A DNA stretch of 64,000 nt from Purshia tridentata (Eukaryota; Streptophyta; Magnoliopsida; Rosales; Rosaceae): assembly GCA_003254885.1 (NCBI GenBank), contig QANT01008592.1:71933-135932 (forward strand), given 5' to 3'. Position 1 is the first letter of the stretch, and every line of letters starts with the position of its first letter. Below are positions 25,020 to 39,178 of this stretch, one piece after another. Made by a program: the position numbers and the translations under genes. The notes below the pieces were generated by a model that did not search any database, was not told the origin of the DNA, and worked only from the letters and a program-made list of their open reading frames with translations.

Positions 25020-25880
25020 CTAAGAATCACCCTTCAATTCATCTGAATCTGAATCACTTGCATTATAACCTAGCACAGGTCCGGAAGAACAAACAGAGGC
25101 ACATTTAATAATGGTGATGATAATTTGGATAAGGGCAATAACAGAAATTGCAAAGAGACAAGTCAACCTGGTGGCTTTTCACTAACTTTCCAAACTGAAG
25201 ATCGCGTCCTTGACGCTCTTGTAATCCATACTCTTCCCTAAGAATCAAAATAAAATCACAACTAAACACTCTAATTATGGGAGGATCTAAAACTTCAATG
25301 TTGAACTTCTAATGCCTTTGGTGCTTATTTAGAACAATGAAAACTGATGATGAACATGATACCAAACGCAAAGCTTGCAACTTTAGCAAAAAACAAAATC
25401 AAAACACAGAGCTGACAACTTTATCTAATTTTGATTGTAACACCAAAACAAGATCAGAAAACAAAAAGCTTATAACTTCAAGCCTAAACCCAAAACAGAA
25501 AACCCACCGTGAAACCAACACAACTCCAACAATTAAATAAGGCATACCATATGGGCATCTCTGGGAACACCATAACCACTATAATACATCTGACCCACCA
25601 AGACCTGCATGTTAATATCCCCAGCTTTGGCCTCTTTAAGCGTGTCTTTGAACCACCGTTTTACGCAATCCGATACAACGTGCGAGAGAGGCACGCGGTT
25701 GGTCTCCTTTTCTGAGCTGCTCTCAGTCTCCATCTCTTTCTTCAACCTCGGCCGCTTCGATTTTTGGCCTACTTCTGAGTTCGGCGATGTGGGTCTCGTT
25801 TGCTTAGGAGTTCTGAGGCTCTGCGATGTCGTTTTGGCGAGTTGATACAGCCTGGCCGCAGAGGGAAGCGACTTTCCCAT
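25020..25880 (-). CDS. Small Sel1/HCP-like protein, function unknown
   Basis: Three exons, 25880-25548, 25237-25168 and 25069-25020, join in frame to 150 aa. A basic Ser/Thr-rich N-terminal half (residues 1-70) is followed by a single Sel1-like (TPR-related) unit: WFKDTLKEAKAGDINMQVLV, then GQMYYSGYGVPRDAHM, continued in exon 2 as GRVWITRASRTRSSVW. The protein ends in an acidic tail (SDSDSDELKGDS). Sel1 repeats usually mediate protein binding, but one repeat is not enough to assign a partner. Similar short HCP-like superfamily proteins occur across plants without a known role. The exon join restores the expected helix and keeps the phase, which supports the model. It lies 0.8 kb downstream of the PPR gene on the same strand. 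Confidence 0.8.
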
Positions 25881-26703
25881 AAATAAATAAATAAATAAAT
25901 AATTGCAAACTGAAACTTGTAAATAAAGATTAGATGAGTTAGGGTTTTGGTGTTTTGGGGTTTTGAATCTGCTTACCTTTTTTTAATTAAAGTGAATACT
26001 ATCTGTTGGGCATGTTCCTTTTTTTGGTTGCTGGGAAAACAGTTTGGACGGCTTTCAGAGTGAGCCGTGGCTGCGTGAACGTGCGATTATATCGCCGCTT
26101 GCCTAGGACAGAACGACGTCGCTTTTGGCGGAAATTGCCTCTTGTATTTGTAGTCTTGTTTACAATTTCCAAAGACTTTCCTCTTTTTTTTGGTCTGCCT
26201 CCAAACACTTTCCTCCGTAGTCTGTAGTACTGGGTGGTGCTGTTTTTGGCGTAATTTTTTTTTGGGGCCTTATTTGAGAGAGTCCTTTTTCACCAAGGAA
26301 ATTGAAATGTGGGCCTCAGTAATTTCCATGAAGATTACACATTCCATGACGTGTGTGTCAGTGTGATGAGCGATGATGACATTGAAAAATATAGTTTAGA
26401 AATGGAACACAGAAGTATGCATATTGGGGTTTTGACCTCCATTTAATAATTGTGTTAGGACGGCACTTGATTGCTGGATAAGGATTCATTTTTACTTTGT
26501 CAAGTCATTTTTTGGATTATTTGGCACCATCTACTTTGGCCCTTTCTTTATGTGCATCTATTTATATTTGTACATGAGGAGCAAGATATACATATACGTA
26601 AGTTATTTTCATATATAAGTAACATGAGTGAGAAATTAAAACCTCCTGAAACTGGGAGTCAAGGGATTGGCAGTTGGCTTAAAAAATTGTATTATTTCAA
26701 ATT

Positions 26704-28761
26704 TTACCAATAATCTTTACATGAACATGAACCATCAATGAAAGAATGAAACCGGTTATTATCCCGAACAATTATCTCTCTCCCTGTAATCTTTGAGATG
26801 AGCTTTATTGCCTCGTGACAATCGCCGCATACACGGAGGTTCTTTACAACTCGAATAGTATCTTTGGGAGCAGTGCTGATAAGGCCAAATGCAACAGCGA
26901 GCTTCTCACTGTGACAGCCAAGGAAATGCTCCTTCTCCTCCTCTTCTATGTCAAACAGCACAAAATCTGTGGTTGGAACATAACCTGCTGCTTTCAGTTC
27001 CTTAGCTAACTCGCCAAGCTTTGCATATATCTTCTCTGACAAGTCATGGTACTTGTCTCCAACACGGAATTCATGAACAACCCCGTTTACTTCGATCCAA
27101 CTGCAACCAGGGATTTTCTGGAGCCCTTGCTCGTTCATTCTTGATCTAATATTTGCTGCCTCATGCCATTTATGACTTGCAGAGTAAATATTTGACAGGA
27201 GGACATAGTGTGCTGAGTTCCATGGTTCTAGTTCAATGAGTTGTTTCAGCACATGTTCAGCCAATTGGGTATTCCGATGCAGCCTACATCCACCCAACAA
27301 TGCTCCCCAAACAATGGAGTTGGCCTTCATTGGCATACTTTTGATTAGCTGATAAGCTTCATCCAACAAACCTGCACGGCCAAGAAGATCCACCATACAT
27401 CCATAATGCTCAATTGTAGGACTCAAGGAAAATACACAAGTCATGCTATTGAAATACCTACGACCCTCATCAACTAGACCAGCATGAGAACACCCACAAA
27501 GCAGGCCCATGAAAGTGTTCCCATCAGGTCGGATTCCATGTTTCTCCACTTGTCCAAATAGTCCAAACACAGCTTTGACATGTCCATTCATAGCAAGCCC
27601 AGACATTGCGGCATTCCAAACCACATGGTCTTTTTTCCTCATCCCTTTAAAGACTTCCCAAGCTTGGACCATGCTCCCACATTTGGCGTACATGTCAATC
27701 AGAGCTGTACCAAGAACAGGGTTATTGAAAAATTCATTTCTATCTATCAAATTGCTAGCCCAGTCCCCTAGTTCTAGTGCTCCTAATCTTGCACAAGCAG
27801 AAAGCACCCCAACCATGGCATAGCAATCAGGTTTCAAATTTTCTTTCTGCATTTGAAAGAAGAGGTCTATGGCTTCTTGAGGAAGCCCATTCGAAGCATA
27901 TCCCTGAATCATGCTACTCCAAGAAACTATATCTTTCTCATGCATTCCATCAAAGACACCACGCGCTTTCTCCATGTTTCCACACTTGGCATACAAATCG
28001 ACTAAAGCGGTAGCCACAAAGACATTCTTTAACATGCCAATCTCCGTTATGTACCCATCTATCCACTCCCCACTACTTAAATCCCCCAACTGAGTACACG
28101 CAGATAGCGTCCGAACAAGGCTAAAACTATCAGGTCTCAAACCCATCTCCAACAACCCGCGAAACGTATCAATAGCTTCTCTATACCGGCCAACTCCAAT
28201 GTACCCACAAATGATGGCAGTCCAAGAAGCAACATTTTTCTCCGGCATATCATCAAAAACCTTATGGGCATGTCCCAAACAGCCGCACTTAGCATACAAG
28301 CAAAGCAAACTAGTCTGTACATAAACATCGTAGCCGAAACCCGTTTTCAACACAAGGGTATGAATGTTCAATCCCAATTGAAAGTGCGAACGCCTCGCAC
28401 ACGCTTTCAAAACAAAAGGGAAAGTGTAGCTGTTGGGTAAGAACCCCTCTGTCCGCATTGAACAGTAGAATTGGATAGCATCGTCAAAGCAATCGTTGGA
28501 GACCAATCCCCGAATCATGGTGTTCCAGAGAAAGATATTGGGTTTGGAGGTTTGATGGAAGACGAGGCGAGCGTAGTTGGTGTGGCCGAAATCCAAGCCG
28601 GAGCGCAAGACCATGTTGAGAAGATAGCTGTCTTGGTCGATGCCGAGACGGAGAAGCCGAGCGTGGGCATGCTTGAGCTGCTTGACAGAGTTGAAGCCTT
28701 GAAGAAGGCATTGCTTGGTCTCCAGGGCCTTTAAAAATGCAGGGGAGACTAAGACGCTCAT
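26704..28761 (-). CDS. PLS-class DYW pentatricopeptide repeat protein (At3g08820-like)
   Basis: Organellar RNA-binding protein, probably a C-to-U RNA editing factor. A single exon of 685 aa. About a dozen PPR units of the P, L and S types run through the first 500 residues (recognisable units include [20 protein letters not shown] and [20 protein letters not shown]). E/E+ motifs and a DYW deaminase domain follow at about 590-685. The deaminase signature is intact: HSE at 617-619, CGDC at 645-648, and the C-terminal CSCKDYW. The overall sequence is close to Arabidopsis At3g08820 as I recall it. The N-terminus is hydrophobic and basic enough for an organelle signal, but mitochondrion and plastid cannot be told apart. 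The intronless structure is normal for this family. Confidence 0.95.
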   Translation of the reverse strand: MSVLVSPAFLKALETKQCLLQGFNSVKQLKHAHARLLRLGIDQDSYLLNMVLRSGLDFGHTNYARLVFHQTSKPNIFLWNTMIRGLVSNDCFDDAIQFYCSMRTEGFLPNSYTFPFVLKACARRSHFQLGLNIHTLVLKTGFGYDVYVQTSLLCLYAKCGCLGHAHKVFDDMPEKNVASWTAIICGYIGVGRYREAIDTFRGLLEMGLRPDSFSLVRTLSACTQLGDLSSGEWIDGYITEIGMLKNVFVATALVDLYAKCGNMEKARGVFDGMHEKDIVSWSSMIQGYASNGLPQEAIDLFFQMQKENLKPDCYAMVGVLSACARLGALELGDWASNLIDRNEFFNNPVLGTALIDMYAKCGSMVQAWEVFKGMRKKDHVVWNAAMSGLAMNGHVKAVFGLFGQVEKHGIRPDGNTFMGLLCGCSHAGLVDEGRRYFNSMTCVFSLSPTIEHYGCMVDLLGRAGLLDEAYQLIKSMPMKANSIVWGALLGGCRLHRNTQLAEHVLKQLIELEPWNSAHYVLLSNIYSASHKWHEAANIRSRMNEQGLQKIPGCSWIEVNGVVHEFRVGDKYHDLSEKIYAKLGELAKELKAAGYVPTTDFVLFDIEEEEKEHFLGCHSEKLAVAFGLISTAPKDTIRVVKNLRVCGDCHEAIKLISKITGREIIVRDNNRFHSFIDGSCSCKDYW

Positions 28762-29580
28762 GACCTGGTTTTTAAATGTAGAGCAAATTCTGATGCTAAC
28801 GATCGTCTAATACATGCCCGTAGGTAGTTAATACCGTTAAAATAATTCCTAAAATGTTTATTCATTTGTATAACTTTGGCTTTTTATTGCTACAATTCTC
28901 CCAATTTCTTTTTCCATTATTTTCCTCTTCGTAAATGTAATTATGTAATAGTGATGAAACTGGTAGGTACCGTAGGGCTTTGAGGAGATTAAAATATACA
29001 GCTATGGGTATTTTGAAAATTGATAAATAGAAGAATACAATTTGTACTCTTGAAAAATTCCAACATCAACATAACTATATGAACACAAAAACAATGGCCA
29101 CTAAAATATGAGCCAGAGAACCTGTTACCAGATAACACAGTATATAATATGGATACATATATTCATTAAAAGAACCATTACATACAAGATTACAAAATTT
29201 TATCACCAGTATACTACATGCTACATTTATAGCACTCCAACAATTTACACCTGCTAAGATCTTAAAATGCTTGTGTGTGGAAGTTGATTGGGAACTGCGC
29301 TTGCACGCTGAGCCAAAGCTGTCATTCTTGTATAAAGCAATTTGCCTCGCACCAGAATTCCATGGATAGAACCGAAGCCGAGCAACATTACAACAAATAG
29401 ATTTTCAGGGAGGACAGGGGGAAGAGAGAGAGGGGGACTTATAATACATGAATCTTGAGTAAAGAGGAAAAGAATACACCAAACTACAGAAATTTCCACT
29501 TCGCTGTAAGAGAATAGCACCCACCACCCAGTTCAAGGCAATAACTGCAGTGCTGAGAAGCTGTAGTGGAATATATTCCT
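28762..29580. other. Intergenic, PPR promoter and SCAR2 3' UTR
   Basis: The PPR promoter side and the likely 3' UTR of the SCAR2 gene. Nothing else is supported. Confidence 0.5.
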
Positions 29581-32500
29581 TTAAGAATCGCTCCAACTAT
29601 CCCCATCATCATCTTCATCACTTCCCGCAAATGCCTGTATCAACATTCTCATCATGTTAAAAGATATTGACTGGGAAATATTGAGTGAGAGAGAGAGAGA
29701 GAGAGCGACCTGGCGAATTGCATTTGCTTTTGCTAAGATAGCAGCAACCTTCAAGTTGGTTTTCGGACCCTGAATATTGGGTCTTGTCACTGTTGCAGGC
29801 TTCAAGTTGAAGGACTAAGGCAACAAAAAGGTTCAGTCAAATTCATACTTGGAAATAGGAAGAACCCAAAAGAGGAAAAGTTAAAATGACAGAGAAGCAA
29901 CAGAAACAACAAAAATAAACAGCTCTAACCTTAGCTCTTATCTGTTCCAGCAATGAATCTCTTTCATCTACCTTTGGTTCAATCTGAGGCCGATCTCGTT
30001 CAGTTACCTTTCTCAACTACAAAATGTCCACAAGAATGTATTTGTAAGAAATAATCTCAAGAAAAGCATCTCCCAAGAGACAGACACCATAAGATGGTTA
30101 TCATCTACCTTGCTTTGGCCATGAGCAGCAACAGCATCAATGAGGGGATTTCTAGGACGAGGGAGCTTACTCACTGGATTTCCATTAGACCTTCCAACAT
30201 CTGAGTCTGCCATTACAGCAGAGGTGTTTGACGACCATGCTATTTCTCTCTCTAATGTCGGCAAACTATGCTGAGGCTGCTCATCTACCATAATTGGCGC
30301 TGTCACAGATGTTGTGAGAGGTTTTCCTTGTTCCCATTCTGAATTTTCCAATGAATGTTTAAGTACCTTAGGCTCTAAACCTGTTTCTGGTGTTAACTGC
30401 TGCACAGGCTGGATAATTGCTCCATGAGAAAATACAGGGTCTTGGTTAGAAGTTGTACATTCATTGGCTGGTACTGAGAATGGATTTGAACAAGACTGAA
30501 CCTTATCTCCCTCTAAAGCAAGGTCATTATGTCCAGATCTGTCATCAGATACCTCAGATAATGATAAGAAGGGGTTTGAGAATTGCATTGCCCCTAAATC
30601 AGGGCAACTGTATTGATAATTCGCATTATTGACCATGGTTGTTAATTGCAATGAATATGAGGCAGGCTGCACCACATTGCCCCCCAAAGGTTCAGAAACA
30701 TGTTCGGACTTTGCATCTTCAACAGATGTAAGAGGCAAAAATGGGTTCTGAGGCTGCAATATGCCTCCTTGAGGTGCTGGGACATCGAATTGAGCTTTCT
30801 CATCAGCTTTCGATGGCTGTATTGGTCCTATTGGAAGGAATCCATCCTGACTAACTCCAAAAAATTCTCCCTGTGAGGCTAGGGAAGCATGCTGAATCTT
30901 TCCCATCCTCCATTGCATAGGTGGTAGAGGTGGCAATGGTGGCATGTCCTCCAGATTGACAACAGCTGCTTCAGGGAGCAAGACGAAGCTAGGATGGATA
31001 GACTCTAATGGTTCCATGGTTTGCTTCATAACATCAAGTTCCTGTCCTTCTGATTCTGGTAAGAGCTCTGATGTTGAAGGTTGGCTTCGAAGGTTTTCGG
31101 GACAAGATCCTGAGAAAGTATCCAAGCATATTTCCTGATTAATGTGCTCTGTAGATGGTAACTGTTTGGATGTTTCCTTATCCATGTGATTTGCAGACCC
31201 TATCTGTGCAGATTGAAGATTTGATGATTGAAGATTTGATGAGTTAATACTAGCTTTATCTTCTTGCGAACATTCTGCGTCCAGTTGATCAGATTTAAAC
31301 TCCAGTGGCCGCTCTAAGGCAGGTTCAGGCTGATCACTTGCTCCATCTCTTTGCAAATATTCTGTATCAACTTGATCAACTTGCAACTCCAACAAATTTT
31401 CCAAACTAGTTTCAGGCTCTGGGACGTAACAGGTTGATGAAGACGCAACATCTTCCGTATGACACTGATCCAGAGATTGTGATTCTGACTCATAATTGCT
31501 CAGTATCAAAGATGTTGAGGCTGTGGTGACATCACAGACAGTCAAACTTTTTTCAGTCTGTTCATCCAGAGAGAAGTCATGACCATCGTCAGATACTTCT
31601 GAACGGGAATGGTCATAAGTAACTGAATTCTTTGGGTTTGATTCTGAATCTGGAGAGACAACTTCTAATTTACTTACTTCCTTTTGCGTTTCTGAGTCTA
31701 TGACACATTCTGGAGAAACTACATCATCCAATTCGGATTCTTTCTGATTCAAATCCCCAACATTAGAAAGAGATTCATGCAAAATTTCAAAATTCCTTGA
31801 TGGAGAGGGAATTGTATCTGGAGAAACATCATTGACATCATCATCAGTTTTAGAAACAGCAGCAGAGGATACGGCCACACTTTCTACATGAACTGTTCCA
31901 GGTACTACATCTGAATTGACATGATCCTCATAGCCTGGATAAGTTTGACAATAAGATGGAAGTTCCACAGCATCTCCTCCCTCCGCATCAACATCACTTG
32001 TGAATAGGCCTATCTCCTCATCATCCACGGTCCTAGATATCTCCTCGACACTTAATTTCCCTTCATAATGTGGAATACCCACTTCTGCTGAAATGGATTC
32101 AAGTTGTGGAACATCCTCATTTAAATCAGAGAATTCCTGCTCCATTAGGCCATGTGTCTGTGGAGCATCCTGCATCTCTATGAGGCCACATGTCTGTGGA
32201 GCATCCACTACCGGATACAAGTCTTCTGAGCAATGGCTCCATGCAGTATCCACAACCAAAGGTATAACTTCAGAGTTGACTGCAGTCGGTGCAACAGAAT
32301 CATCTGGTTTGGAAACCATTGTATCAGGATTTGCAACATCTGAATAATAAGGCAGTGATGTATCACCTGAATATGTTTGTACTTCGGGCAATGCTGAGGA
32401 AAAGAGCTGCTCTTCTGTGGGTGAAACACTTAAACGTGGTGAATCAATCTTTCTGCTGGCCAAGCTTTCCATAGAATCTTCATCAGCACATTGTGCCTGA

Positions 32501-35500
32501 AACACTTCATTCACAGAATTATTGCCACTTTGATCTTCAGAAGCCAGCTCTGAAACATTTGACAAATGCACCAAAGCATCAGAAATGACACCTAACTCTT
32601 GAACATCTGATTCATCAACAGGATGGATTGCAGAAGTATTTGTGAATTCATCCTTAGTCTGGTAGGAATCATCAGGGACATCAGCCATAGAATCATCCAT
32701 GTTTGTCCTATTTTCGTTGATGTCTGATGATTCAGAACCAACTTTAATTTTTCCACAGGGTGTTTCATCTAACACAGGTCCCATCAATGAAACCTCTTGT
32801 GATCTTGCTCCAGAGTCTGAATGTGTAGGACTCATTTCCCCAACAAACGTACAACAAGATGTATCTCCAGTATCAGGGATCAAGTCTTCCTCAATGCATT
32901 TATCATGGGACACCACATGCTCATTAGATGTGGCTTCTAGAGACTCCACAATAACAGAGGGCTGGTTGGATGGCATGCCAAAAATCTCAGCTCCACAAGT
33001 TTCAGTGGAAGGGAATTCTTTAGCTTCTCCATTACAGTCTGAGGGTGTATTCTCAACCAAATTGCTTAGAGTATCTGAGTGCAAAAAACTAGCTCCATCT
33101 TTTTTGTATGAATTATTTATGTCATCTGATGTAGAGGAGTTTCCAATTGATTGAGAATCCAAAAATTGCTCTTGAAGCTCCATATGTTCCTCCTCACTTG
33201 GATCAGAGTCTGAACCGTATTTTCCAAAATTCAGGAAGGGTAGATTGTTCTTAGGTCTATTCTCATTGTCAGTTTCCATTTCTGACTCCATGGTAGGAAG
33301 AGCATCCACGTAATTATCTACCTCACCGGTCACATCATCAGAATTGTAGCCCTCTAAGCTGCCTTCATTTTTGTCTTCTCCATCAACTGCTAATTGCTTT
33401 TCAACTGCCACCATTGAAAGGTTGGAATAACTTTTATCTGTCTCTCCATCAGAGTCTAGTTCAGACACCTTAGCAATTTCTCCGTCAAAAACCCCACCAT
33501 TAAAACCATCTACGGATGGCTTTAATATGACTTCTTGGGCATTAGGTGAAGAACTAGAACTTCTACTTTCTGGGGACTTCTCTGCAGGACTCACAATACT
33601 GATGTCAAGCATTCTAAGCCCTGACTCACTAGTATTATCTGAGGTCAATTTCAAGGGCGGTGGAGTGACAGAAGTTTCACAAACCAGTTTACGCTCTGGT
33701 GAAGGAGTCTCCAGAAATTTCTCCATGTAACTTTTGCCAGTTTTTGAGTCCACTGCAGATGCATTCAAATGTCTTTTCTTCAATTTCACAAGACGTGTGG
33801 AGTCACTGTAACCATTCGCAATACGCTCCTCCAGAAACAACTCATGCAGTCTGCATAATTTGAAAAATAATGATTTGGCACTCAATCATCTATCCCTAAA
33901 TATGCACATATAACAATCACATGAATGAGAATAATGAAGTGATATGAAATAAGAGGTCTCACTTGGCATGTGATGTCAGTGAAACATCAGGAGTGTCTCC
34001 GTTCCTCCAGCGTGACCCTTTCTTCTGCAATGCATAAAAATAATACAATTACAAAGACATGTCTTATAGAACAGTGGTGACTTGCCAACAGCAAAAGGAG
34101 AACCTAATTTACAGGCTTCTAAGTGCAAAAAGTAACAATCCATGGTTTCCAAATGCGCATCCATTTAAGTAAGATCTTGTCTGTAAAGAGCTAGACAACA
34201 CAAGACTATGAAGCCACATCTAGTTTATGCTATACAATATCAATAATTGGATGATTTATGACATGTGACGCTATTGCCATCCCCAACCACACCAACCTAC
34301 TTTTCCCATCCCCAAAAAAAGAGACAAATAAAAAATAAATCACTTTACTAAACTATATGTTCTCAAAGTACCCATGTGGGCAACGCCCCTCCCACTTGGA
34401 CACTATGCCCCTCCCAGAGTGGCGCTGATATAAGAGGGTAAAACAGTAATTAACTTTTTAAAGGTGGTGGGTGAGTGTTTTGGTAGGTAGCAATAACTCC
34501 ACTCTTATAACCAATTCCTATAGGCATAAATACCAAGCATGATGTGTATAATCATACGTGTATGCCTACCAAAAAAATCTCCTATAGTTGTAGTGGTGGC
34601 AAAAGAATTAGTTGCTAATGTGGCAATGATCATTCCATGGCAATACCTTCACTTTACGGATTTTCTTTTCTCTCCGCATCTCCACCGTTGCTATTCCAGA
34701 GGAGGCTGATTCCGCTTTAAAGAATGACGGATCAGTGTAACGCTTTAAACATGCCCCAGCCCCGGCAACATCAAACCTGTTAGAAATCAGATAAACATAA
34801 TTCATTTTCCAAGTTTCTAAAAATCAATTCTCTTTTAGTAGTTAGGTCAAAATAGTATTAGTGAACACAACTTAGGTAACCATACTTGTCCAGAAGGAAT
34901 AACCGCGGAGGACCACGACATTCTTCATAAGAATCCATTACAAAGCGAGGCATGTCTCCACAGGTGATCAGATTCTGTTCAGAACGCAGATTAGGATGCC
35001 AGTCAACACCTGCAATGAAATATGCACTTAGTTAAGACCAAAAGAAAGTGTCTATTATGAATGCATCAGCTCTTTATAGGAGTAAGATGCGTCTTGATAC
35101 AAATAACTGACACAAAGATCTGATTAATTGTTATTTATCCGTTAGAAAGGTGCATAGCAAGTCGTAAAGAAACAATTGCACAGCAAGTAATCTAACCTGC
35201 ATTGGAAAAGAATGATGAATGATTAGTTTGGGATAGAAGTGCCTTCTCAATTGTAGGAAAGTCTGCTTCAAGCTGATGGACACGAATCATTAGACTGTGG
35301 CCTCTTGTAGCTGTTGCCATTACTTCTTCATGCAAGTCATGAAATATTTCAGCAGCAAACCTATTAACAGACATTAGCAATCAAATTCAGTTCTCATGAA
35401 TCTATTTCTAATTAAACTATTTAAAACTCCATGAAGATAAATTCAAGTATACGATAGGCACACTCTTCAACCAAACTAAGCGAGATTACATTTGAGGCAG

Positions 35501-36151
35501 AAAGCTTCAAACCTACTTTCTCCAAAACTAGTACTAACCAATTTTAAATCCAAATTCAACAACATTTAAATTTAAATATTCCCTTATAACTAGAATTCAT
35601 GATCCAGCAAATGTCAGACTCAACATTCCTGAGAATATTCCCAATTAGGTACACTTCAATCACCCTAATTAAATGGTAATTTCCAAGAACTACACATTTA
35701 AACCTCCAATAAGAATTTTAATCATCATCACAATTCGGTACTAGAACCTGAACAAAAACATTACTAAATAAGTAAATATATACAACTCGAGGTCAATCTA
35801 GCAATAAAGCCTAAATCTACACCTAAATTTCTGAAATTTAAAATTCTTGATTCTATCACATTAATCGAATTATCACCTCCGCAAGTCCAAGCTTCAAACC
35901 CTAGAGGTTCAGCATTCCGGTAAGAACTCACAACCAGAATTTTCAAAACAATTCAAATAAAAAATGCATAAAAAACAAAGTAAAAAAGGGGCTCACTCAG
36001 CAAGGTCGCCGAGCTGGCGCAAGACGCCAACGAGGCCGGCCATGGCCACGCCTTCGAGGAGAGCCTCGGGATCATCTCTATCGGCCGCTCTGTAAAGCTC
36101 CGGATCGGCTAAGCCGTACTCGTTCCTTATCTGGTACCTCGTCAACGGCAT
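29581..36151 (-). CDS. SCAR2: SCAR/WAVE actin-nucleation promoting protein, SCAR2 type
   Basis: Subunit of the WAVE/SCAR complex that activates ARP2/3 to nucleate branched actin; Arabidopsis SCAR2 mutants have distorted trichomes. Nine exons, 36151-35997, 35360-35197, 35009-34886, 34776-34647, 34024-33963, 33850-30109, 30016-29930, 29814-29710 and 29634-29581, join in frame to 1540 aa. The N-terminal SCAR homology domain (about 1-215, starting [14 protein letters not shown]) binds the rest of the complex and ends in a basic stretch. Exon 6 alone (3742 nt) encodes an acidic Ser/Glu-rich, probably disordered region with a conserved proline motif ([15 protein letters not shown], about 1185-1200). 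The WH2 actin-binding motif ([20 protein letters not shown]) sits at about 1444-1463. The acidic ARP2/3-binding end is [12 protein letters not shown]. AtSCAR2 is about 1400 aa, so this one is slightly longer. Confidence 0.95.
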
Positions 36152-36219
36152 TCTTAAAACCCTAATCTCTGTGAAACTATGTACTGTATATTGTATCTCT
36201 GTGTCCTTCGATTTCACAT

Positions 36220-39146
36220 TTCCACAAAGAGAGAGAGACAGAGTGCATCTGTGAGTGAATGAATGAATATGCGGTGGTCAGAGAGAGAGAGACAGAAAGA
36301 CAGACAGGGAGTGAGACACAGAGAAAGAGTAATTAAATGAGTTTTTAACTGAGAATTTTGGAATGAAAGCAACGGTGTTAGTCAGTGCTTAGCTTTGCTC
36401 GGCGCGCATCTTGCCGCTTATAATGCGCTCGTTGTATTGGATCATGTTATTTACGCTTCTAATTAATTTAATTCATATTCTTAATTTGTTCGGGTTGGAA
36501 TCGGGTGCTTTTAAGACCACAGCTTGTTGGAGGTCCCGAGTGATCAATTCTTTGTCTCTTTTCTAAAAAAAGGCTAATGATGAAAGTATGAAACCATCAA
36601 ACCAATTTTGGCTTAGAAATTACGTTGTGGATTTTATATGCTGAACTTGAAGAAATATGGCCACGTGAGACTATGGTCATCGGTTTATCGTTGAGAGAAA
36701 TAACCTACATTAAAAATATAGTCTTACTCTTACATAATAACAAGTTATCAATGAATTTAATTATAAAGCTCTAACTTTCTTATGGTAGGAAAAACAAAAT
36801 ATACATAATAAAATGGATTTTTCATAAAATTTATGTAAGATTTGAAAATAAAATAAAATAAAATGCATGTAAGATATATATTATACACAAACACTCTATG
36901 CAACGACACAAAATATATATATTTTCTAAGATGCATAGTAGAGCAATAGAGTTTATATTTTTCAAAATACTTTATTGGCAATATTAATTAGTAAAATACA
37001 TCATGTAGTACTTGTCTGAATCGATCATTATGGTTTTTTCTTTTGCTGGTAGATCATATCAATCGATTTGTTTCTTAGTGCTTACCAAACAAGCAGACTT
37101 ATTTTATTATTAAAGATCCCCAACTCCCATGTCCATATATAAGAGAAAGTCATACAATTGCGAAACAAAACATTAAAAATGGAAAAGCAAAGTTTGGTTG
37201 AGATTGTTATCATTTTAAGATCTTTAACTGCGTGATATGGACTCTAGCTAAGACATGAGATTGAGCATGAGTTTAGTTATTGATATGGTTTATGTACCAT
37301 AGGTCCATAGCATACAATCACATATAATAATAGAAAAATTATATTTAGTGGAAAATTGAATCCCTAAATACCTACTTAAAGGTTAAAATGTAATTATACG
37401 CCATGTGGTATGCAGAGTTTTTCCTAATCACCAGAGCAGGGCTACAGAGCTATCATTATGAACCAATAACTACTTTCACAAAACTACGAGGTTATAAATA
37501 CCAGTTGAAAAGTATGTAACCCTTTTTCCTTTTATCTTTGCTGATTTTCTTTTTTTATGGATAAAATTCACGGTGTTGTAGAAAAGTTAAAATGTACCAA
37601 TAAAAATAAAAGGAGAGAGACAAATCCAGGTATACATATATCTAGGTATAGCAGTTGGGGATCCCCTGATAACTCGTAAAGACAGTTGATATGATGTTAT
37701 GATATGATCACCATGACACCATGTTGACTGTTGAGCAAAATATATATATATATATAACGAGGTAGCCAAGGTGGGGGTCCAATACAAATTATACAACGCC
37801 ACTATTTCTGGTATTTTGGTTCACTGTCATACAAATATAGAATCATATATGGCACACCCCATCGAACCCATATGCACTGCCACAAAATGAATTTAATAAG
37901 CTCTCAATGTGGAGCCCACGAAAGGTAGGACATGGTTGTCACACACAAAGGTGTTTGAGGTGGGCCCGCCGGGAATCTATGGAGCTAGAAATTCTGTGGC
38001 ATGGTAATCAATTTACTGTCATTGATGTGAGTCAGGATTCTAATATTTTTGGATGTCAGTTTGTACCTGATTACTTTTTTCATTCTTTTTCGGTCCTTGA
38101 GAAAAAAGTCTTATGTATGGAAGCTTCGCAGTCTGAGTCCTTTTTTCCTCTAATCTTTTGAAATTGAGCCTTTTTATGAGTTAATTCACACAAGGTTGGT
38201 GGTAACTGGTAAAAATGCAATATTAGAAGGTAGTAAGTATGGGTCTCTTTTTAAAGGTGATGTACGTCATAATTTGCTTTCTGGTAACGCCTTTTTTCAT
38301 TTTTCCATGGGGGATAGTAGTAGTTGTTGACTGGCTTCTGTTATGCTCTTGATGATTTTTCAATGTTTTACATTTCACTGGGAAATATTATATATTATAA
38401 AAACTATATAATATATGACCATACATGTGTGTAGGCGAGTAGCTAGCTACAATGATGTAAGCTTGGCTTAAAAGCTTTGATTCATTAGTGGGATGCATGC
38501 TTTCAACTGTATACAAATGGTGTGGTGTGGTGTGGTATGGGTAGTAGCAACTGATCAATTCATTTCCACTTGTTGTCTTCTCAATTAAGATTTAAGACAC
38601 CCATCTCTAACAACTGTATGGAGGACAACGTGTTGTTTAATGCTGCAAGCTAGTTCACCTTTATACACCATTTTTTTACACTAATGTCTTTTGTGATGAG
38701 TAAGCAAACTTTCTCCATCTTTTGTTAATTGCTCATCAATATATATAGGTATATTACTTGTAGTGTGCTAAACTAGTGGTGGTTGCTGTTATATCACCCA
38801 CCATATATGCTTTTCAAACATTAAGAATGATAAATTATATACTGAAAATTAAAAGACCCATCAGGCCCCAGCTTAACTATCTCGTTCTGGTTAAGCGCAC
38901 ATGATTCTTTTAATAACTAACTATTTATGGAGAAATGCTAATGTCTTCATTTATGGGTCCAAAACCTTTTTCGAGCTAATTAATAAGGCCTTAATACAAG
39001 GTCTAGTCCACAGTAGCTAGCCTCGACCCAATTCATCTAAATTTGGGCTTGAAATCTCCAAGACAAAGAGTCCAAGACATTTGGGGGGATCGGTTCAAGC
39101 CCATATAAAACAATACAACCGTACAGTGTTGTTTTGGGCTTTAGAA

Positions 39147-39178
<32 letters not shown>

